NCBI GenBank assembly: GCA_903913215.1 | Contig: CAIWKE010000030.1 | Coordinates: 1 to 64,000, forward strand | Direction of reading: 5' to 3' | Length of the DNA stretch: 64,000 nucleotides | From: an uncultured Holophagaceae bacterium | GTDB taxonomy: Bacteria; Acidobacteriota; Holophagae; Holophagales; Holophagaceae | Part shown: positions 1 through 9,642 of the stretch, piece after piece | Numbering within the stretch: position 1 is the first letter of the stretch | Layout: each line of letters opens with the position of its first letter | Program-made: the position numbers and the translations under genes | Notes under the pieces: generated by a model | The model's input: the letters and a program-made list of their open reading frames with translations, nothing else | Databases searched by the model: none | What the model was told of the DNA's origin: nothing

Positions 1-2
1 AC

Positions 3-137
3 TTTCCCATCCACACCAGCCTGATCGAAGGCGTGAACAACAAGATCAAGCTCATCAAGCGCATTGGCTACGGCTACCGGGACGATGCCTACTTCTTCCT
101 CAAAGTCCGCTCAGCCTTCCCCGGAATTCCCGGATGA
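3..137 (+). CDS. ISL3-type transposase, C-terminal fragment (cut by window edge)
   Basis: Forty-four codons in frame from base 3 to a TGA at 135-137 read as the end of a DDE transposase. The stretch EGVNNKIKLIKRIGYGYRD followed by YFFLKVR matches the conserved C-terminal signature of ISL3-family transposases (E-G-x-N-N-K-I-K). The rest of the gene lies left of the window, so intactness cannot be judged. No clear terminal inverted repeat is recognisable between the stop and the next gene at 169. Family assignment rests on this short tail only. Confidence 0.6.
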   Translation, partial: FPIHTSLIEGVNNKIKLIKRIGYGYRDDAYFFLKVRSAFPGIPG

Positions 138-168
138 ACCTAAAAAATCCCATGAGTTCCAGGCCCAA

Positions 169-1764
169 TTAGCGGAAGCGCGGCTTCTCCGCCGTGTTGG
201 CCACCAACTGCCCCAGGTCAAAGGTGAACTGTGCCTGCTGGACCATGCCACGCAGATCCCAGGTGGGGTCGTATTCGTCCGTGACCTGATGGTAGCGCTG
301 GCCGTAGGCCTCGGCCTTGGCCTTCAACAGCTTGGCATCGCCGATGTAGTCGTGGCCGCCGCCCACGGAGAGAGCGGACACGCCGGCCTGCACGAAGCTG
401 TAGTGGTCCGAACGGAAATAGCCGCCAGAGGTGTCAGGACGTGGTGGCGCGATGCTCAGGCCCGAGGCCTTGGCGACAGCGGCGCCCACCTCGCCCAGGG
501 TGCTGCGCTCGCCGAAGGGCAGGCCTATGTCCCGGGTGGGGGCGACGAAGTTGAGGCTGTCCAGGTTCAGGTCCGCGGCGGTCTTCGCCAGGGGCCAGAG
601 GGGGTTGGCCGCGTAGGCCTTGGAGCCCAGGAGGCCCTGCTCTTCAGCGCAGACGAAGAGGAACATCTGGCTGCGCCGGGCGGGTGCGTGGATGGCCGCC
701 TGGGCCATGGCCAGCAGGGCCGCGCAGCCAGAGGCGTTGTCCACGGCGCCGTTGAAGATGGTGTCCGTGCCGTGGCCCGGGTGGGTGTCCTCGGCGGGTG
801 CCTTGCCCACGCCCAGGTGATCCCAGTGGGCGGAGTAGACCACCACTTCTTCTTTCAACATGGAATCGGCGCCTTGCACCACGCCCGCCACGTTGAACTG
901 CTCCACGGTGCGCAGGGTACTGGCCAGGTTACCCTTCAGAACAATATCCAGGGGCACGGGGCGGAAACTACGGCTTTGGGCTGCGGCCCGAAGCGTGTCC
1001 AGATCCTGGCCAGCCCGCTTCAGGAGGCTCTGGGCGAAAGCTTCGGTGACCCAGCCTTCCAGGGGCGCGCCCGCCGGGCCCTGGGCCAGGCTGAAGCGCT
1101 CGGCGTCCCACCCCGTGCGGACCACGCCCCAGCCGTAGCTGGCCGAAGGCGTCGTGTGGATGAGCAGCACCCCTGCGGCGCCGTGTTTGGCGGCCATCTC
1201 GAACTTGGTGGTCCAGCGCCCATAGCGGCTCAGGTTGGGGCCATCGAAGAGGCCCGGTTCCGCCGCCGTGGGGGCGGGCTCGTTGACCATCATCAGGAGC
1301 ACCTTGCCCCGCAGGTCCACGTCCTTGTAGTCGTCCCAGCGCTCCTCCGGGGCGTCGGTGCCGAAGCCCACGAAGACCAGGGGGCAGTCGAAGCGCTGCT
1401 CTGCCTGGGCCACACCGGAGCCGAAGACAATGTCGGTGCCGAAAGTCGGCGTACTGCAGGCGTCCCCCGCCTGAAAGCTGAGGGTGCTACGGTCCACCTG
1501 GGTGCGCAGGCCCAATAGGCGCACGGGCTGGCGGTAAGAGGTGCCGTTGGTGGGCCGGAGACCCAGCACGCGCAACTCGGTTTCCAGGTAGCGCACCGTC
1601 AGCTCCGCCCCCCGCTGTCCCGTGCCGCGGCCCTCCAGCAGGTCATCCGCCAGGAAGGCCAGATGGGCCCGGAGCGGGGCCTCCTGCACGCGCGGCGTGG
1701 TCGGGCCCGCTGTTGCCTGGGCCAGGAGGTGGGTCGTGGCCAGGAGGGGGAGCAACAGGCGCAT
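169..1764 (-). CDS. Secreted M28-family zinc peptidase with PA-type insert
   Basis: A 531-residue exported metallopeptidase. Residues 1-20 form a signal peptide. The middle (about 120-260) looks like a protease-associated (PA) insert. The catalytic domain holds all expected M28 zinc and catalytic positions: H313 in SAHWDH, D342 in VDNASG, the E374-E375 pair in CAEEQG, D402 in LNLDSL and H454 in RSDHYSF. Family members are co-catalytic di-zinc aminopeptidases that release N-terminal residues from peptides outside the cytoplasm. The ATG start has GGAG a few bases upstream. It is transcribed alone, divergent from the lipoprotein gene. Substrate preference cannot be read from sequence. Confidence 0.9.
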   Translation of the reverse strand: MRLLLPLLATTHLLAQATAGPTTPRVQEAPLRAHLAFLADDLLEGRGTGQRGAELTVRYLETELRVLGLRPTNGTSYRQPVRLLGLRTQVDRSTLSFQAGDACSTPTFGTDIVFGSGVAQAEQRFDCPLVFVGFGTDAPEERWDDYKDVDLRGKVLLMMVNEPAPTAAEPGLFDGPNLSRYGRWTTKFEMAAKHGAAGVLLIHTTPSASYGWGVVRTGWDAERFSLAQGPAGAPLEGWVTEAFAQSLLKRAGQDLDTLRAAAQSRSFRPVPLDIVLKGNLASTLRTVEQFNVAGVVQGADSMLKEEVVVYSAHWDHLGVGKAPAEDTHPGHGTDTIFNGAVDNASGCAALLAMAQAAIHAPARRSQMFLFVCAEEQGLLGSKAYAANPLWPLAKTAADLNLDSLNFVAPTRDIGLPFGERSTLGEVGAAVAKASGLSIAPPRPDTSGGYFRSDHYSFVQAGVSALSVGGGHDYIGDAKLLKAKAEAYGQRYHQVTDEYDPTWDLRGMVQQAQFTFDLGQLVANTAEKPRFR

Positions 1765-1889
1765 GGGGACTCCAAAAGAAGGTTCAGCTTACCTCGCAAG
1801 ACGTGGTCAAAAAGGTTCTACTGGCTTGCCCAGAGCGGGAAACGGAATAAATTGCCCCATAGCGCTCCAAAACCCAAGGCGGTGATCCC

Positions 1890-3122
1890 ATGATCCTGGT
1901 GAAGGTTCTCGCATTCCTTCTAGTGGCCCTCCTTCTGGTGGGCTGCAATCACAAGCACTTTGAGACGCTTCAGGAATCCTTCCCGGGACGGAATGGAAAT
2001 ACCAACCACCTGCTCAACATCCAGTTCAACGACCACGGGGATCTCTGGGACGAAGCCGAGTACCAGAACGCCTTGGCCCTCATCCGGGAGACCCGGGCCC
2101 AGAGCCCCACGGGGCGGGTCATCGTGGTCACCTACGTGCATGGTTGGAAGCACAACGCCAATGCCGACGACTCGGACTACCAGCACTTCCGGAGCCTGCT
2201 GGGTCGCATGGCGATGGCCCCGGAGCGGAAATCCCCCCTCATCGGCATCTACATCGGGTGGCGGGGCAGCAGCTTTCCGGTGCCCATCCTGGAGAACCTC
2301 ACCTTCTGGTCCCGCCATGGCGCTGCCAAGCGGGTGGCGGGGATCCGCATGACCGAAGTGCTGTCCCAGCTCATGCACGCCACCAAGGCCTCGGGCAACG
2401 CCAGCCGCTTCGTCATCATCGGGCACTCCTTCGGGGGCCGCGTGGTGGAGACCGTGCTTGCCCAGTCCATGGTGAGCGTGCTGGTGGACAACGAGACCGA
2501 AGCGGGCCAGCAACCCAAGGCCCCCTTCGACCTGGCCATCCTCCTCAATACCGCCTCAGAGGCGCGCCAGACCTTCCAGTTCATCGAGGCCCTCCACAGC
2601 GTCGGCCTGCAGAGCGGGCCCCAGGAGGGGCCCTTGGTGCTGGGCATCACCTCCAAGGGCGATTGGGCCACGGGCGCCATGTTCCCGGTGGGGAGGTGCT
2701 TCCCGAGCCTGGGCAGCGCCCTCCTGGGGGGCATGCGCCGGGACCGGGAGGCCCAGGCGGGCAGCATCCTCCTGGCCACCTCCAACGGAGACGGTTACCC
2801 GGGCCAGTTCTACCAGTCCATGTGGACGGCGGGACACATGTGGTTCATGCGGAGCCATGAGCTGGTGGTGGACCCGAAGGACGCCCGCCTGGTCAAGATC
2901 CTCCCGCTTGCCAAGGGGGAGGATGGCCGTCCCGCCCAGCCCTGGAATGGCACCCCCTACTGGGTAGTCCACGAGCCCACGGGCGACATCATCAAGAACC
3001 ACAACGACATCTGGCGGGATGCCCGTCTGGTGGCCTGCCTGGAGGGCTACATCGCCGGAGCCATCGAGGGAGGGCAGCCACGGCGCCTGAACCTGCGGCC
3101 CATGCTGCCGCCCAAGCGCTGA
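1890..3122 (+). CDS. Lipoprotein with alpha/beta-hydrolase fold
   Basis: A 410-residue protein beginning with a lipoprotein signal (hydrophobic run ending LLLVGC; Cys19 is the predicted lipidated residue). The body contains the beta-strand and oxyanion region VVTYVHGWKHN and, near residue 178, the nucleophile elbow GHSFGG of serine hydrolases. A conserved C-terminal His is likely but not identified with certainty. It is probably anchored in the envelope and may act as an esterase or lipase-like enzyme; substrate unknown. It stands alone and converges with rsmE, the stops being a few bases apart. Confidence 0.75.
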   Translation: MILVKVLAFLLVALLLVGCNHKHFETLQESFPGRNGNTNHLLNIQFNDHGDLWDEAEYQNALALIRETRAQSPTGRVIVVTYVHGWKHNANADDSDYQHFRSLLGRMAMAPERKSPLIGIYIGWRGSSFPVPILENLTFWSRHGAAKRVAGIRMTEVLSQLMHATKASGNASRFVIIGHSFGGRVVETVLAQSMVSVLVDNETEAGQQPKAPFDLAILLNTASEARQTFQFIEALHSVGLQSGPQEGPLVLGITSKGDWATGAMFPVGRCFPSLGSALLGGMRRDREAQAGSILLATSNGDGYPGQFYQSMWTAGHMWFMRSHELVVDPKDARLVKILPLAKGEDGRPAQPWNGTPYWVVHEPTGDIIKNHNDIWRDARLVACLEGYIAGAIEGGQPRRLNLRPMLPPKR

Positions 3123-3124
3123 AC

Positions 3125-3850
3125 TTAGGTCCGCGGCGCTTGCCCCCACCCGAACTGCACGGCCCCCAACAGGGCTACCGGAGCGGTGACGGCCCGGAGG
3201 ATGCTGCGGCCCAGGCTCAGGGGTTGCCAGCCGGCCGCGGCGAGCGCCGCAAACTCCTCGTCGCTGATGCCGCCCTCGGGACCACTGGTGAAAGCCAGGG
3301 GTTCCCGGCGCAGGGCGGGATTGGCCTGGCCTGTGGCCAACTCATAGGCCACCCACTTCTGCGGCGCCTCCCAAGCCAGCAGGGCCTCGAAGGCGATGGG
3401 AGGGCGCAGTTCTGGGCGGCGACTGCGGTGGCTCTGTTCGCAGGCGGACTGAATGAGGCGCTCCCACCGCTCCATGCGGGCATTGGTCTTGCGGGCATCG
3501 AACTCGCTGCGCCGGTAGATCACAGGCTGGATCAGGGTGACGCCCAGCTCGACCAGGGGCGGCAGCCACTCATCGAAGAGGCTCAGTTGGGCGGGTAGGG
3601 GCAGGCAGGCCTGCAGGGCGAAGGGAGGCTCCCGTTCCTCATGCAGGGGCGCCACCAACCGTGCCAAGGCCCGGCTGCGATCCAGTTCTGCCAGGTCCGC
3701 CTTCCAGGGCTGGTCCCCCAGCACCAATTCCAGGGCATCACCAGGCTGCAGGCGCAGGGCTCGGAGGTGGCGCAGGGCCTCGCTGTCCAGGGGCAGCAGG
3801 TCGTTTTCGACAGCGGGGCTCGGGGCCAGGAAGAAGCGCGGCAGACTCAT
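3125..3850 (-). CDS. rsmE: 16S rRNA (uracil-1498-N3)-methyltransferase RsmE
   Basis: A 241-residue SPOUT-class methyltransferase that methylates N3 of U1498 in 16S rRNA. The N-terminal PUA-like part opens with MSLPRFFLA and includes HLRALRLQPGD. The C-terminal knot region has the family run FTSGPEGGISDEE followed by LSLGRSILRAVTAP, the SAM-binding loop of RsmE. Length is usual for the family. A longer frame upstream exists, but the ATG at 3850 places the PUA start correctly. It is a single gene converging with the lipoprotein gene. Confidence 0.93.
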   Translation of the reverse strand: MSLPRFFLAPSPAVENDLLPLDSEALRHLRALRLQPGDALELVLGDQPWKADLAELDRSRALARLVAPLHEEREPPFALQACLPLPAQLSLFDEWLPPLVELGVTLIQPVIYRRSEFDARKTNARMERWERLIQSACEQSHRSRRPELRPPIAFEALLAWEAPQKWVAYELATGQANPALRREPLAFTSGPEGGISDEEFAALAAAGWQPLSLGRSILRAVTAPVALLGAVQFGWGQAPRT

Positions 3851-4044
3851 GGGGACATGATGGAGGAATCCAGTGGCCTCTGGCGAGGCAGTCCGCGACA
3901 TCTGCGGCCTGAATGTGCGGCAACGTTCCACACGAGACGCCTTCAACCTTTCTGAAAGTAATGGGCCCAGGCTGGATGCAGCTTTGGCACGGAGTGTGAA
4001 ATCTGATGCCTGCGGGCCGATGCCCCCAACCCAAAGGATCTGCC

Positions 4045-4401
4045 ATGAACGTCCGCCGCCTCTCCGCTGCCCTCTTCAGCTCGCTCCTCATCGGCGTCTC
4101 CCTCGCCGCCCAGGCTCCCGCTCCGGCCCCCACCACGGTCAACCCCAAGCGCGAAGCCCGCATGGACCAGCGCGCGGACCGCCAGCAAAAACGCATTGCC
4201 CAGGGCGTGGCCAGCGGCCAGTTGACCCCCAAGGAGACCGCCAAGGTGGAACGCAAGGAGGCCAAGATCAATGGCGATATCGCCAAGGCCAAGGCCGACG
4301 GCAAGATCACGAAGGGGGAAGCCGCCAAGATTCAGAAGGAGCAGAACCAGGCCAGCCGCCAGATCGCGCGCAAGAAGCACAATGCAGTGACTGCGAAGTA
4401 G
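4045..4401 (+). CDS. Small secreted, highly basic repeat-like protein
   Basis: About 118 residues starting at an ATG preceded by an AAGGA motif. A signal peptide (about residues 1-24, ending ...SLAAQA) is followed by a Lys/Arg/Gln/Ala-rich, probably helical domain with two related blocks: GQLTPKETAKVERKEAKING and GKITKGEAAKIQKEQNQ. The L/I-T-x-x-E-x-x-K-(I/V) pattern resembles short helical modules of periplasmic proteins that recur in high-GC bacteria. Function unknown. A strong terminator follows immediately, so it is a monocistronic unit. Confidence 0.7.
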   Translation: MNVRRLSAALFSSLLIGVSLAAQAPAPAPTTVNPKREARMDQRADRQQKRIAQGVASGQLTPKETAKVERKEAKINGDIAKAKADGKITKGEAAKIQKEQNQASRQIARKKHNAVTAK

Positions 4402-4413
4402 GCCTTCGTTCAG

Positions 4414-4448
4414 CAGCAAAAAGGGGCCCATTCGGGCCCCTTTTTGCT
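4414..4448 (+). terminator. Rho-independent terminator after small secreted protein
   Basis: A 15-bp perfect stem (4415-4429 with 4434-4448) around a 4-base loop, GC-rich near the loop and with a T5 run in the right arm. It lies 13 bases past the stop of the preceding gene. Confidence 0.85.
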
Positions 4449-4522
4449 GGGGTGAAAAGCCGCACCAGGGCTGAGCCTGCCCTGGAACTTGATTGAAGAA
4501 TGGTTCTTGTCGATAGCAAGAC

Positions 4523-7500
4523 ATGCCTTTCTGGAGAAGCCTTGTCTGCTGCTGGGGCTTGGGCCTGCTGGCGGGGCTCTGCCCCCTGGCGGCCCAAGGC
4601 TCGGGGCGTCTGCCAGAGCGGATCTTCACCGAGGAGCATGGCCTAGCCAGCCTTTCCATCTACACCCTGGTCCAGGACCAGCGGGGCTTTCTGTGGGCGG
4701 GGACCGAGGCCGGCCTGCACCGCTTCGACGGGCACCAGTGGGAGCTGCAGAACCTGGACCTGCCCAATTCCTGGGTGGAGATGCTGCTGCCGGACAGCCA
4801 GGGCCGCTTGTGGATCGGCTGCCGCTCGGGCCTGGCCGTGCTGGAGCGGGGCCAATTGCGTCGAGTGGAGGGGGTCACGGGCCGCATCACGCACCTCGGG
4901 GAGGATCGCGAGCATCGCATCTGGGCACTGGGGAGTGAAGGCCCGAAGGTATTAGAGGGCGGCATCTGGCGGTCACTGTCGAAGCCCGAGGGGCCGGATG
5001 TCCCCACGGCCCTGTGGGTGAACCCGAAGGGCTCCGAAGTCTGGCTGGTGGGCGGGCGGAGCCTCTGGAAGGGAGATGGCCGGGGCCCCTGGACCCTGGA
5101 GCGGCTGCCGCTGGACCTGAAGCGGGAATCCCTCGTCGGCGTGGCGGTGGATGGTGATGGCGTGCTTTGGGCCCGAAGCACCCTGCGAATCTGGGGTCGG
5201 CCCGAAGGCCGACCCGGCACCTGGAAAGGTCGCCTCTCGGAGGCTGAAGGCGAGTCCCCGGACAATCCCTGTGTCATTCGCGACGCGGAGGGCTGGGTCT
5301 GGATCACCACCCTGCGGGGCCCGGTGCGGCTGCGGGGCGAGCAGCTCGTGCGCTTCACCCAGGGTGGGCAGTTCCCCAATCCCACGGCGCTGCTGGTGGA
5401 CCATGAGGGCAGCCTGTGGGTCGGTGGGGGCGGCATCCACCAGGTGTTGGCCCGGGGCCACTGGCACACCTACGGGGTACCCGAGGGGCTCTCGGGAACC
5501 GTGGTCTGGAATCTGCTTCGGGACCGGCATGGAAGGCTCTGGGCCGCCACCGAAGGGGGGCTTTGTGTGGCGGATCCACAGGGCTGGCGCATGGTCAAAC
5601 GGGGCTTCTTCACGCGTCTGGCCCCAGGGCTAAATGGAGAGATCTTTGCCATCGGCCACCCGGGCGGCGTGCTCTACAGGCTGGACCCGGCCCGGGAGCG
5701 CTTGGAGGCCCTGCGGGTGGACTGCCTGCAATCAGGACCGGAGCTGCGGGGCCTGGGCTTGGATGCGACCGGGCGGGTCTTTGTGAGCAACCTTTCCGAT
5801 GGCGTGGCGATGGGCAGGCCCCGGGGCCAGGGCTTTGACTGGAGTCTGGTGGATCCGGGCAGGGGCGTACCCAAGGACGTCTGGCATCTCACGCAGGATC
5901 GCCAGCACCGCATCTTCCTCATGAGTCAGCGGGAGGTTCAGGTCTGGGATGGCGCCTGGTCGAAGTTGGGCGGGGTGTTGGATCAGAATCCCTACGGTCT
6001 GTTGGCCCTTGACGAGCACCGGGTCCTTGTCACCTACTTCGACAAATCGGTCATCACGGCGCATCGACGGACGGCCAGCGGTTGGATCAGAGAAGCCACC
6101 CTGGAGCCCCTGCGGGGGATCCCCAACCTCATCATCTTCGCCAGTCGGCTGGGCCAGGGCGGCATTCTGTGGTTGGCCACCAACAAGGGGCTCTTCCGAG
6201 TGCCAGACGAGGGCCGGGGCCAGGCGGAGTGCTTCCGGCCCCGGGAGGGGATCCCTGGCGCGGATCCCACCTATGACGGGTTGCACGTGGATGGTGACGG
6301 CACGGTCTGGGTGGGCACGACCCAGGGCCTGGGTCGCCTGGATCCAGGTGTCCAAGTGGAGCGGCCCGGCCTGCCCCTGACCCAAGTCCTTGAGGTCCAG
6401 TCCCGGGGGCACCGGCTGGACCTCGCCGCCCCCATCAAGATCCGCCGCGGCGAAGACCTGGAGGTGGCCTACGCCGTGAATAGCTGGCTGCGCCCCGCCT
6501 CCCTGAAATACGAAAGCCTTATCCGGGACCTGGAGAGCCGTTGGGTCAGTTCCGACAAGCCCATGGTCCGCTACCCTTCCCTGCCGCCGGGCCGGCACGT
6601 GCTGCTGCTGCGGGCCACCATGGGCGAGGAAGGCACCAGCCCCACCTCCGAGCTGGTCTTCGAAGTGCTGCCGGCCTGGTGGGAATCCCTCGGGGCCCGG
6701 ATCGCCTACCTGTTTGGGGCCGCCGCCCTGGTGGCGCTCCTGGTGAACCTGCGCCAGCGGCAGCTGCGCCAGCGCAATGAGGCCCTTTCGGGCTTGGTGC
6801 AGGCCCGGACTGCGGAGCTGGAGGAGGCCAACGCCCAGCTTTCCGTGGCGAAAGTGCAGGCGGACGATGCCTCCCGGGCCAAGAGCGCCTTCCTGGCGGG
6901 CATGAGCCACGAGCTGCGCACGCCCCTGAACGCCATCCTGCTTTACAGTGAACTGCTCACCGAGGATGCCGAGGCCCGGGGGGAGCAAGGCATGGTGGCA
7001 GACCTGCGGAAGATCCGAGCCTCAGGCCAGCACCTGCTGGGCCTGGTGAACGGAGTCCTGGACCTCTCCAAGATCGAGGCAGGGAAGATGCACCTGCTGG
7101 TGGAAGCCGTGGATCCACGCCTGCTCCTGGAGGAGGTGCTGGACACGTTGATGCCCCAGGCCCGAAAGGCCGGCAACCAGCTCAGTCTGGACCTGGGCGA
7201 GGGGTTGCGGCCCCTTTACACGGACACATTGAAGTTGCGTCAGGTTCTGCTCAACCTGGGCTCCAATGCCTGCAAGTTCACCAGCCAGGGCTGCGTGACC
7301 CTCGGGGTGCGGGCGGAGGAGGCTGGCTTGCGCTTCACGGTGGTGGATACGGGTGTGGGCATGAACCCGGAACAGGCGGCGCGAGTGTTCCTGGCCTATG
7401 AGCAGGCGGAGCAGACGATTTCCAAGCGCTACGGGGGCACGGGACTGGGACTGGCCCTCGCCAAGAGCTTCGTGGAGCTCATGGAAGGGAGCATCTCGTT

Positions 7501-7579
7501 GACCACAGAGGAGGGTCGGGGCACCACGGTCACAGTGCAACTGCCCTGGGCGCCTTCGGAGCTTGAGCAGACAAGGTAA
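4523..7579 (+). CDS. Membrane sensor histidine kinase with beta-propeller (Reg_prop/Y_Y_Y) input domain
   Basis: A 1018-residue kinase. A signal peptide precedes about 570 residues of repeated propeller blades of the Reg_prop type (recurring L/W-x-G-T-x-x-G-L-x-R patterns such as FLWAGTEAGLHRFDG). A Y_Y_Y-like Ig module lies at about 620-705, one membrane helix at about 720-742, a coiled coil, then the dimerisation domain with phospho-acceptor His near 796 (MSHELRTPLN). The ATPase domain has its N-box (NLGSNACKFT) near 911 and GTGLGL near 971. Unlike the Bacteroides hybrid versions it has no receiver or AraC domain. The propeller should lie in the periplasm and sense an extracellular ligand. 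No cognate regulator is adjacent. Confidence 0.9.
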   Translation: MPFWRSLVCCWGLGLLAGLCPLAAQGSGRLPERIFTEEHGLASLSIYTLVQDQRGFLWAGTEAGLHRFDGHQWELQNLDLPNSWVEMLLPDSQGRLWIGCRSGLAVLERGQLRRVEGVTGRITHLGEDREHRIWALGSEGPKVLEGGIWRSLSKPEGPDVPTALWVNPKGSEVWLVGGRSLWKGDGRGPWTLERLPLDLKRESLVGVAVDGDGVLWARSTLRIWGRPEGRPGTWKGRLSEAEGESPDNPCVIRDAEGWVWITTLRGPVRLRGEQLVRFTQGGQFPNPTALLVDHEGSLWVGGGGIHQVLARGHWHTYGVPEGLSGTVVWNLLRDRHGRLWAATEGGLCVADPQGWRMVKRGFFTRLAPGLNGEIFAIGHPGGVLYRLDPARERLEALRVDCLQSGPELRGLGLDATGRVFVSNLSDGVAMGRPRGQGFDWSLVDPGRGVPKDVWHLTQDRQHRIFLMSQREVQVWDGAWSKLGGVLDQNPYGLLALDEHRVLVTYFDKSVITAHRRTASGWIREATLEPLRGIPNLIIFASRLGQGGILWLATNKGLFRVPDEGRGQAECFRPREGIPGADPTYDGLHVDGDGTVWVGTTQGLGRLDPGVQVERPGLPLTQVLEVQSRGHRLDLAAPIKIRRGEDLEVAYAVNSWLRPASLKYESLIRDLESRWVSSDKPMVRYPSLPPGRHVLLLRATMGEEGTSPTSELVFEVLPAWWESLGARIAYLFGAAALVALLVNLRQRQLRQRNEALSGLVQARTAELEEANAQLSVAKVQADDASRAKSAFLAGMSHELRTPLNAILLYSELLTEDAEARGEQGMVADLRKIRASGQHLLGLVNGVLDLSKIEAGKMHLLVEAVDPRLLLEEVLDTLMPQARKAGNQLSLDLGEGLRPLYTDTLKLRQVLLNLGSNACKFTSQGCVTLGVRAEEAGLRFTVVDTGVGMNPEQAARVFLAYEQAEQTISKRYGGTGLGLALAKSFVELMEGSISLTTEEGRGTTVTVQLPWAPSELEQTR

Positions 7580-7599
7580 TCTGTTTGCCTGGAGGATCC

Positions 7600-8544
7600 T
7601 TGGTCGATGCCCTGTTCCAAGCCGCGCCCTGGTGGGCCTGGGTCGGATTCCACGCCTTCGTGTTCCTCATGCTGGCCCTGGATCTGGGGGTCTTCAACCG
7701 GAAGGTGCACGCCCCCTCGGTGCGGGAGGCGGCGATCTGGAGCGCTGTCTGGATCGGTCTGGCGCTTATCTTCAACGGCCTGATCTTCCGGGCCGAAGGC
7801 AGCCAGAAGGGTCTGGAGTGGTTTACAGGCTACGTGCTGGAGAAGTCCCTCAGTGTGGACAACCTCTTCGTCTTTGTCCTGGTCTTCCAAAGCTTCCAGG
7901 TGGACCTGCGGCACCAGCACCGGATGCTTTTCTGGGGCGTGCTCGGGGCCCTGATCATGCGCGCCGCCATGATCCTGGCGGGCACGGCCCTGCTGAACCG
8001 CTTCGAGTGGATGATGTACGTGTTCGGCGGTTTCCTCATCTACACAGGTTTGAAGATGCTGCTGGTGGAGGAGGCCGAGGCGGACCCGACCCAGACGGCC
8101 CTGGTGCGGGCCTTCAAGCGCCTGGTGCCCTATGACGAAAAGGGCGGCCACGAGCGCTTCTGGGTGCTGCGCGATGGGAAGCGCTTCGCCACGCCCATGA
8201 TCCTGGTGCTCATCACCATCGAGGTGACGGACCTGGTCTTCGCCGTGGATTCGATTCCCGCGGTCCTGGCCGTGAGCCGAGACCCTTTCGTGGTCTACAC
8301 CTCCAATGTCTTCGCCATCATGGGCCTGCGCAGCCTCTACTTCCTGCTGGCCAAGATGATCGACCGCTTCCACCGCCTGAAGACGGGCTTGGCCGTGGTG
8401 CTGGCCTTCGTGGGTGTGAAGATGTGCATTGCCAAGTGGGTGCACATCCCCACGCTCTACAGCCTGCTAGTGATCGCGGCGGTGTTGGCGGGCAGTGTCG
8501 TGGCCAGCCTGGCCTGGCCCGCCGAGCAGGACGAGGCGGAATGA
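7600..8544 (+). CDS. TerC/Alx-family integral membrane protein
   Basis: A multi-pass membrane protein of about 314 residues of the TerC family, with seven to nine hydrophobic helices and the conserved acidic motifs EKSLSVDNLFVF and VTDLVFAVDSIPA. In known members these line a metal path; the family is linked to Mn2+ export and tellurite resistance. No ATG is available: a TTG at 7600 sits just after GGAGGA (7591-7596), and a second in-frame TTG lies at 7585. The start is therefore uncertain by five codons. It follows the sensor kinase closely and overlaps ribF at ATGA. Metal specificity is inferred from the family only. Confidence 0.88.
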   Translation: MVDALFQAAPWWAWVGFHAFVFLMLALDLGVFNRKVHAPSVREAAIWSAVWIGLALIFNGLIFRAEGSQKGLEWFTGYVLEKSLSVDNLFVFVLVFQSFQVDLRHQHRMLFWGVLGALIMRAAMILAGTALLNRFEWMMYVFGGFLIYTGLKMLLVEEAEADPTQTALVRAFKRLVPYDEKGGHERFWVLRDGKRFATPMILVLITIEVTDLVFAVDSIPAVLAVSRDPFVVYTSNVFAIMGLRSLYFLLAKMIDRFHRLKTGLAVVLAFVGVKMCIAKWVHIPTLYSLLVIAAVLAGSVVASLAWPAEQDEAE

Positions 8545-9479
8545 TGGAGGTCTGGCACCACCCCCTGGAGTTGGCCCCCGCCTCGGGGCCCTTTGTCGTG
8601 ACCCTGGGGACCTTCGATGGCGTCCACGCGGGCCACCGGCAACTGCTCCACGGCGCCGCGGCCCGCGCCAAGGAACTGGGCCAGCGGGCGGCGGTAGTGA
8701 CCTTCGACCCCCACCCCACCGTGGTGGTGGCCCCTCTGCGCAAGCCCAAGCTACTCATGACCCTGGAGCAGCGCCTGGCAGCCTTCCAGGCGGAGCAGAT
8801 GGACCTGGCCTGGGTGATCCCCTTCAGCCGCGGCTTCTCGGAGTTGGAGCCCCTGGCCTTCCTGGACCGGATCCAAACCATACTCCGTCCCGTGGAATTG
8901 CATGTGGGGCGGGCCTTCTGCTTCGGCCGGGATCGCAGCGGCACGGTGGAGACCCTGGAGTCCTGGGGCGCCACCCGCAGCTGCCGCGTCCATACCTTGG
9001 CCCTGCGGGCGCCGGATGGGGGACGCCTCTCCAGCACTCGGATCCGCGAAGCCCTGGACCTTGGGGACGTGGCCTTGGCCCGCACCTTCCTCGGTCATCC
9101 TTACACCCTCACGGGCGTGGTGGTGGAGGGGGATCGCCGGGGCCGCCACCTGGGCTTCCCCACGGCGAACCTGGCCTGGGAGCAGGAGCAGCTGCCCGCC
9201 TTCGGCGTCTATGTGACCGAGGTCCACCTGCCCCACCACGGCGGAATCCACCTGGGTCTCACCAACGTGGGTGAGAAGCCCACCTTCGAGGGCCAGCAAC
9301 TCACGGTGGAGACCCACCTGCCGGGCTTCGAGGGGGACCTCTACGGCGCCCGCCTGGAACTCCGCTTCCTGCACCACATCCGTGGCGAAGCGCGCTTCGC
9401 CTCAGTGGATGAGCTGCGAATCCAGATCGGTCAGGACGTGGCAGCAGGTCAGGCTTGGTGGCAGGCCCACAAAGCCTGA
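8541..9479 (+). CDS. ribF: Bifunctional riboflavin kinase / FAD synthetase RibF
   Basis: Converts riboflavin to FMN and then FAD in the cytoplasm. The N-terminal nucleotidyltransferase half has TLGTFDGVHAGH (ATP-binding HxGH equivalent) and SSTRIREAL. The C-terminal flavokinase half begins about residue 185 with GDRRGRHLGFPTANL and includes GLTNVGEKPTF. Length of 312 residues is normal. The start ATG overlaps the terC-like stop codon, indicating translational coupling; a second ATG follows directly at 8544. Confidence 0.95.
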   Translation: MMEVWHHPLELAPASGPFVVTLGTFDGVHAGHRQLLHGAAARAKELGQRAAVVTFDPHPTVVVAPLRKPKLLMTLEQRLAAFQAEQMDLAWVIPFSRGFSELEPLAFLDRIQTILRPVELHVGRAFCFGRDRSGTVETLESWGATRSCRVHTLALRAPDGGRLSSTRIREALDLGDVALARTFLGHPYTLTGVVVEGDRRGRHLGFPTANLAWEQEQLPAFGVYVTEVHLPHHGGIHLGLTNVGEKPTFEGQQLTVETHLPGFEGDLYGARLELRFLHHIRGEARFASVDELRIQIGQDVAAGQAWWQAHKA

Positions 9480-9642
9480 GCTCCACCCCCACACCGGATG
9501 AACAAAGCCCAGGAGCGGCTTGACCGCGAGTGGGCGTGGGGGCCCGGGGGTGTGCACGCAGCGCCCTCCGCCTGACGTGGCCTCCACAGGGGGCCACTCC
9601 CGCTCATGCCTCGCGGAGGCGGAGCCTCCCCCCGGATCAGTA

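Noticed and set aside
9615-9629. GGAGGC/GCCTCC hairpin between ribF and the small minus-strand gene
   Set aside because: No T run on either strand, so a terminator is not supported.
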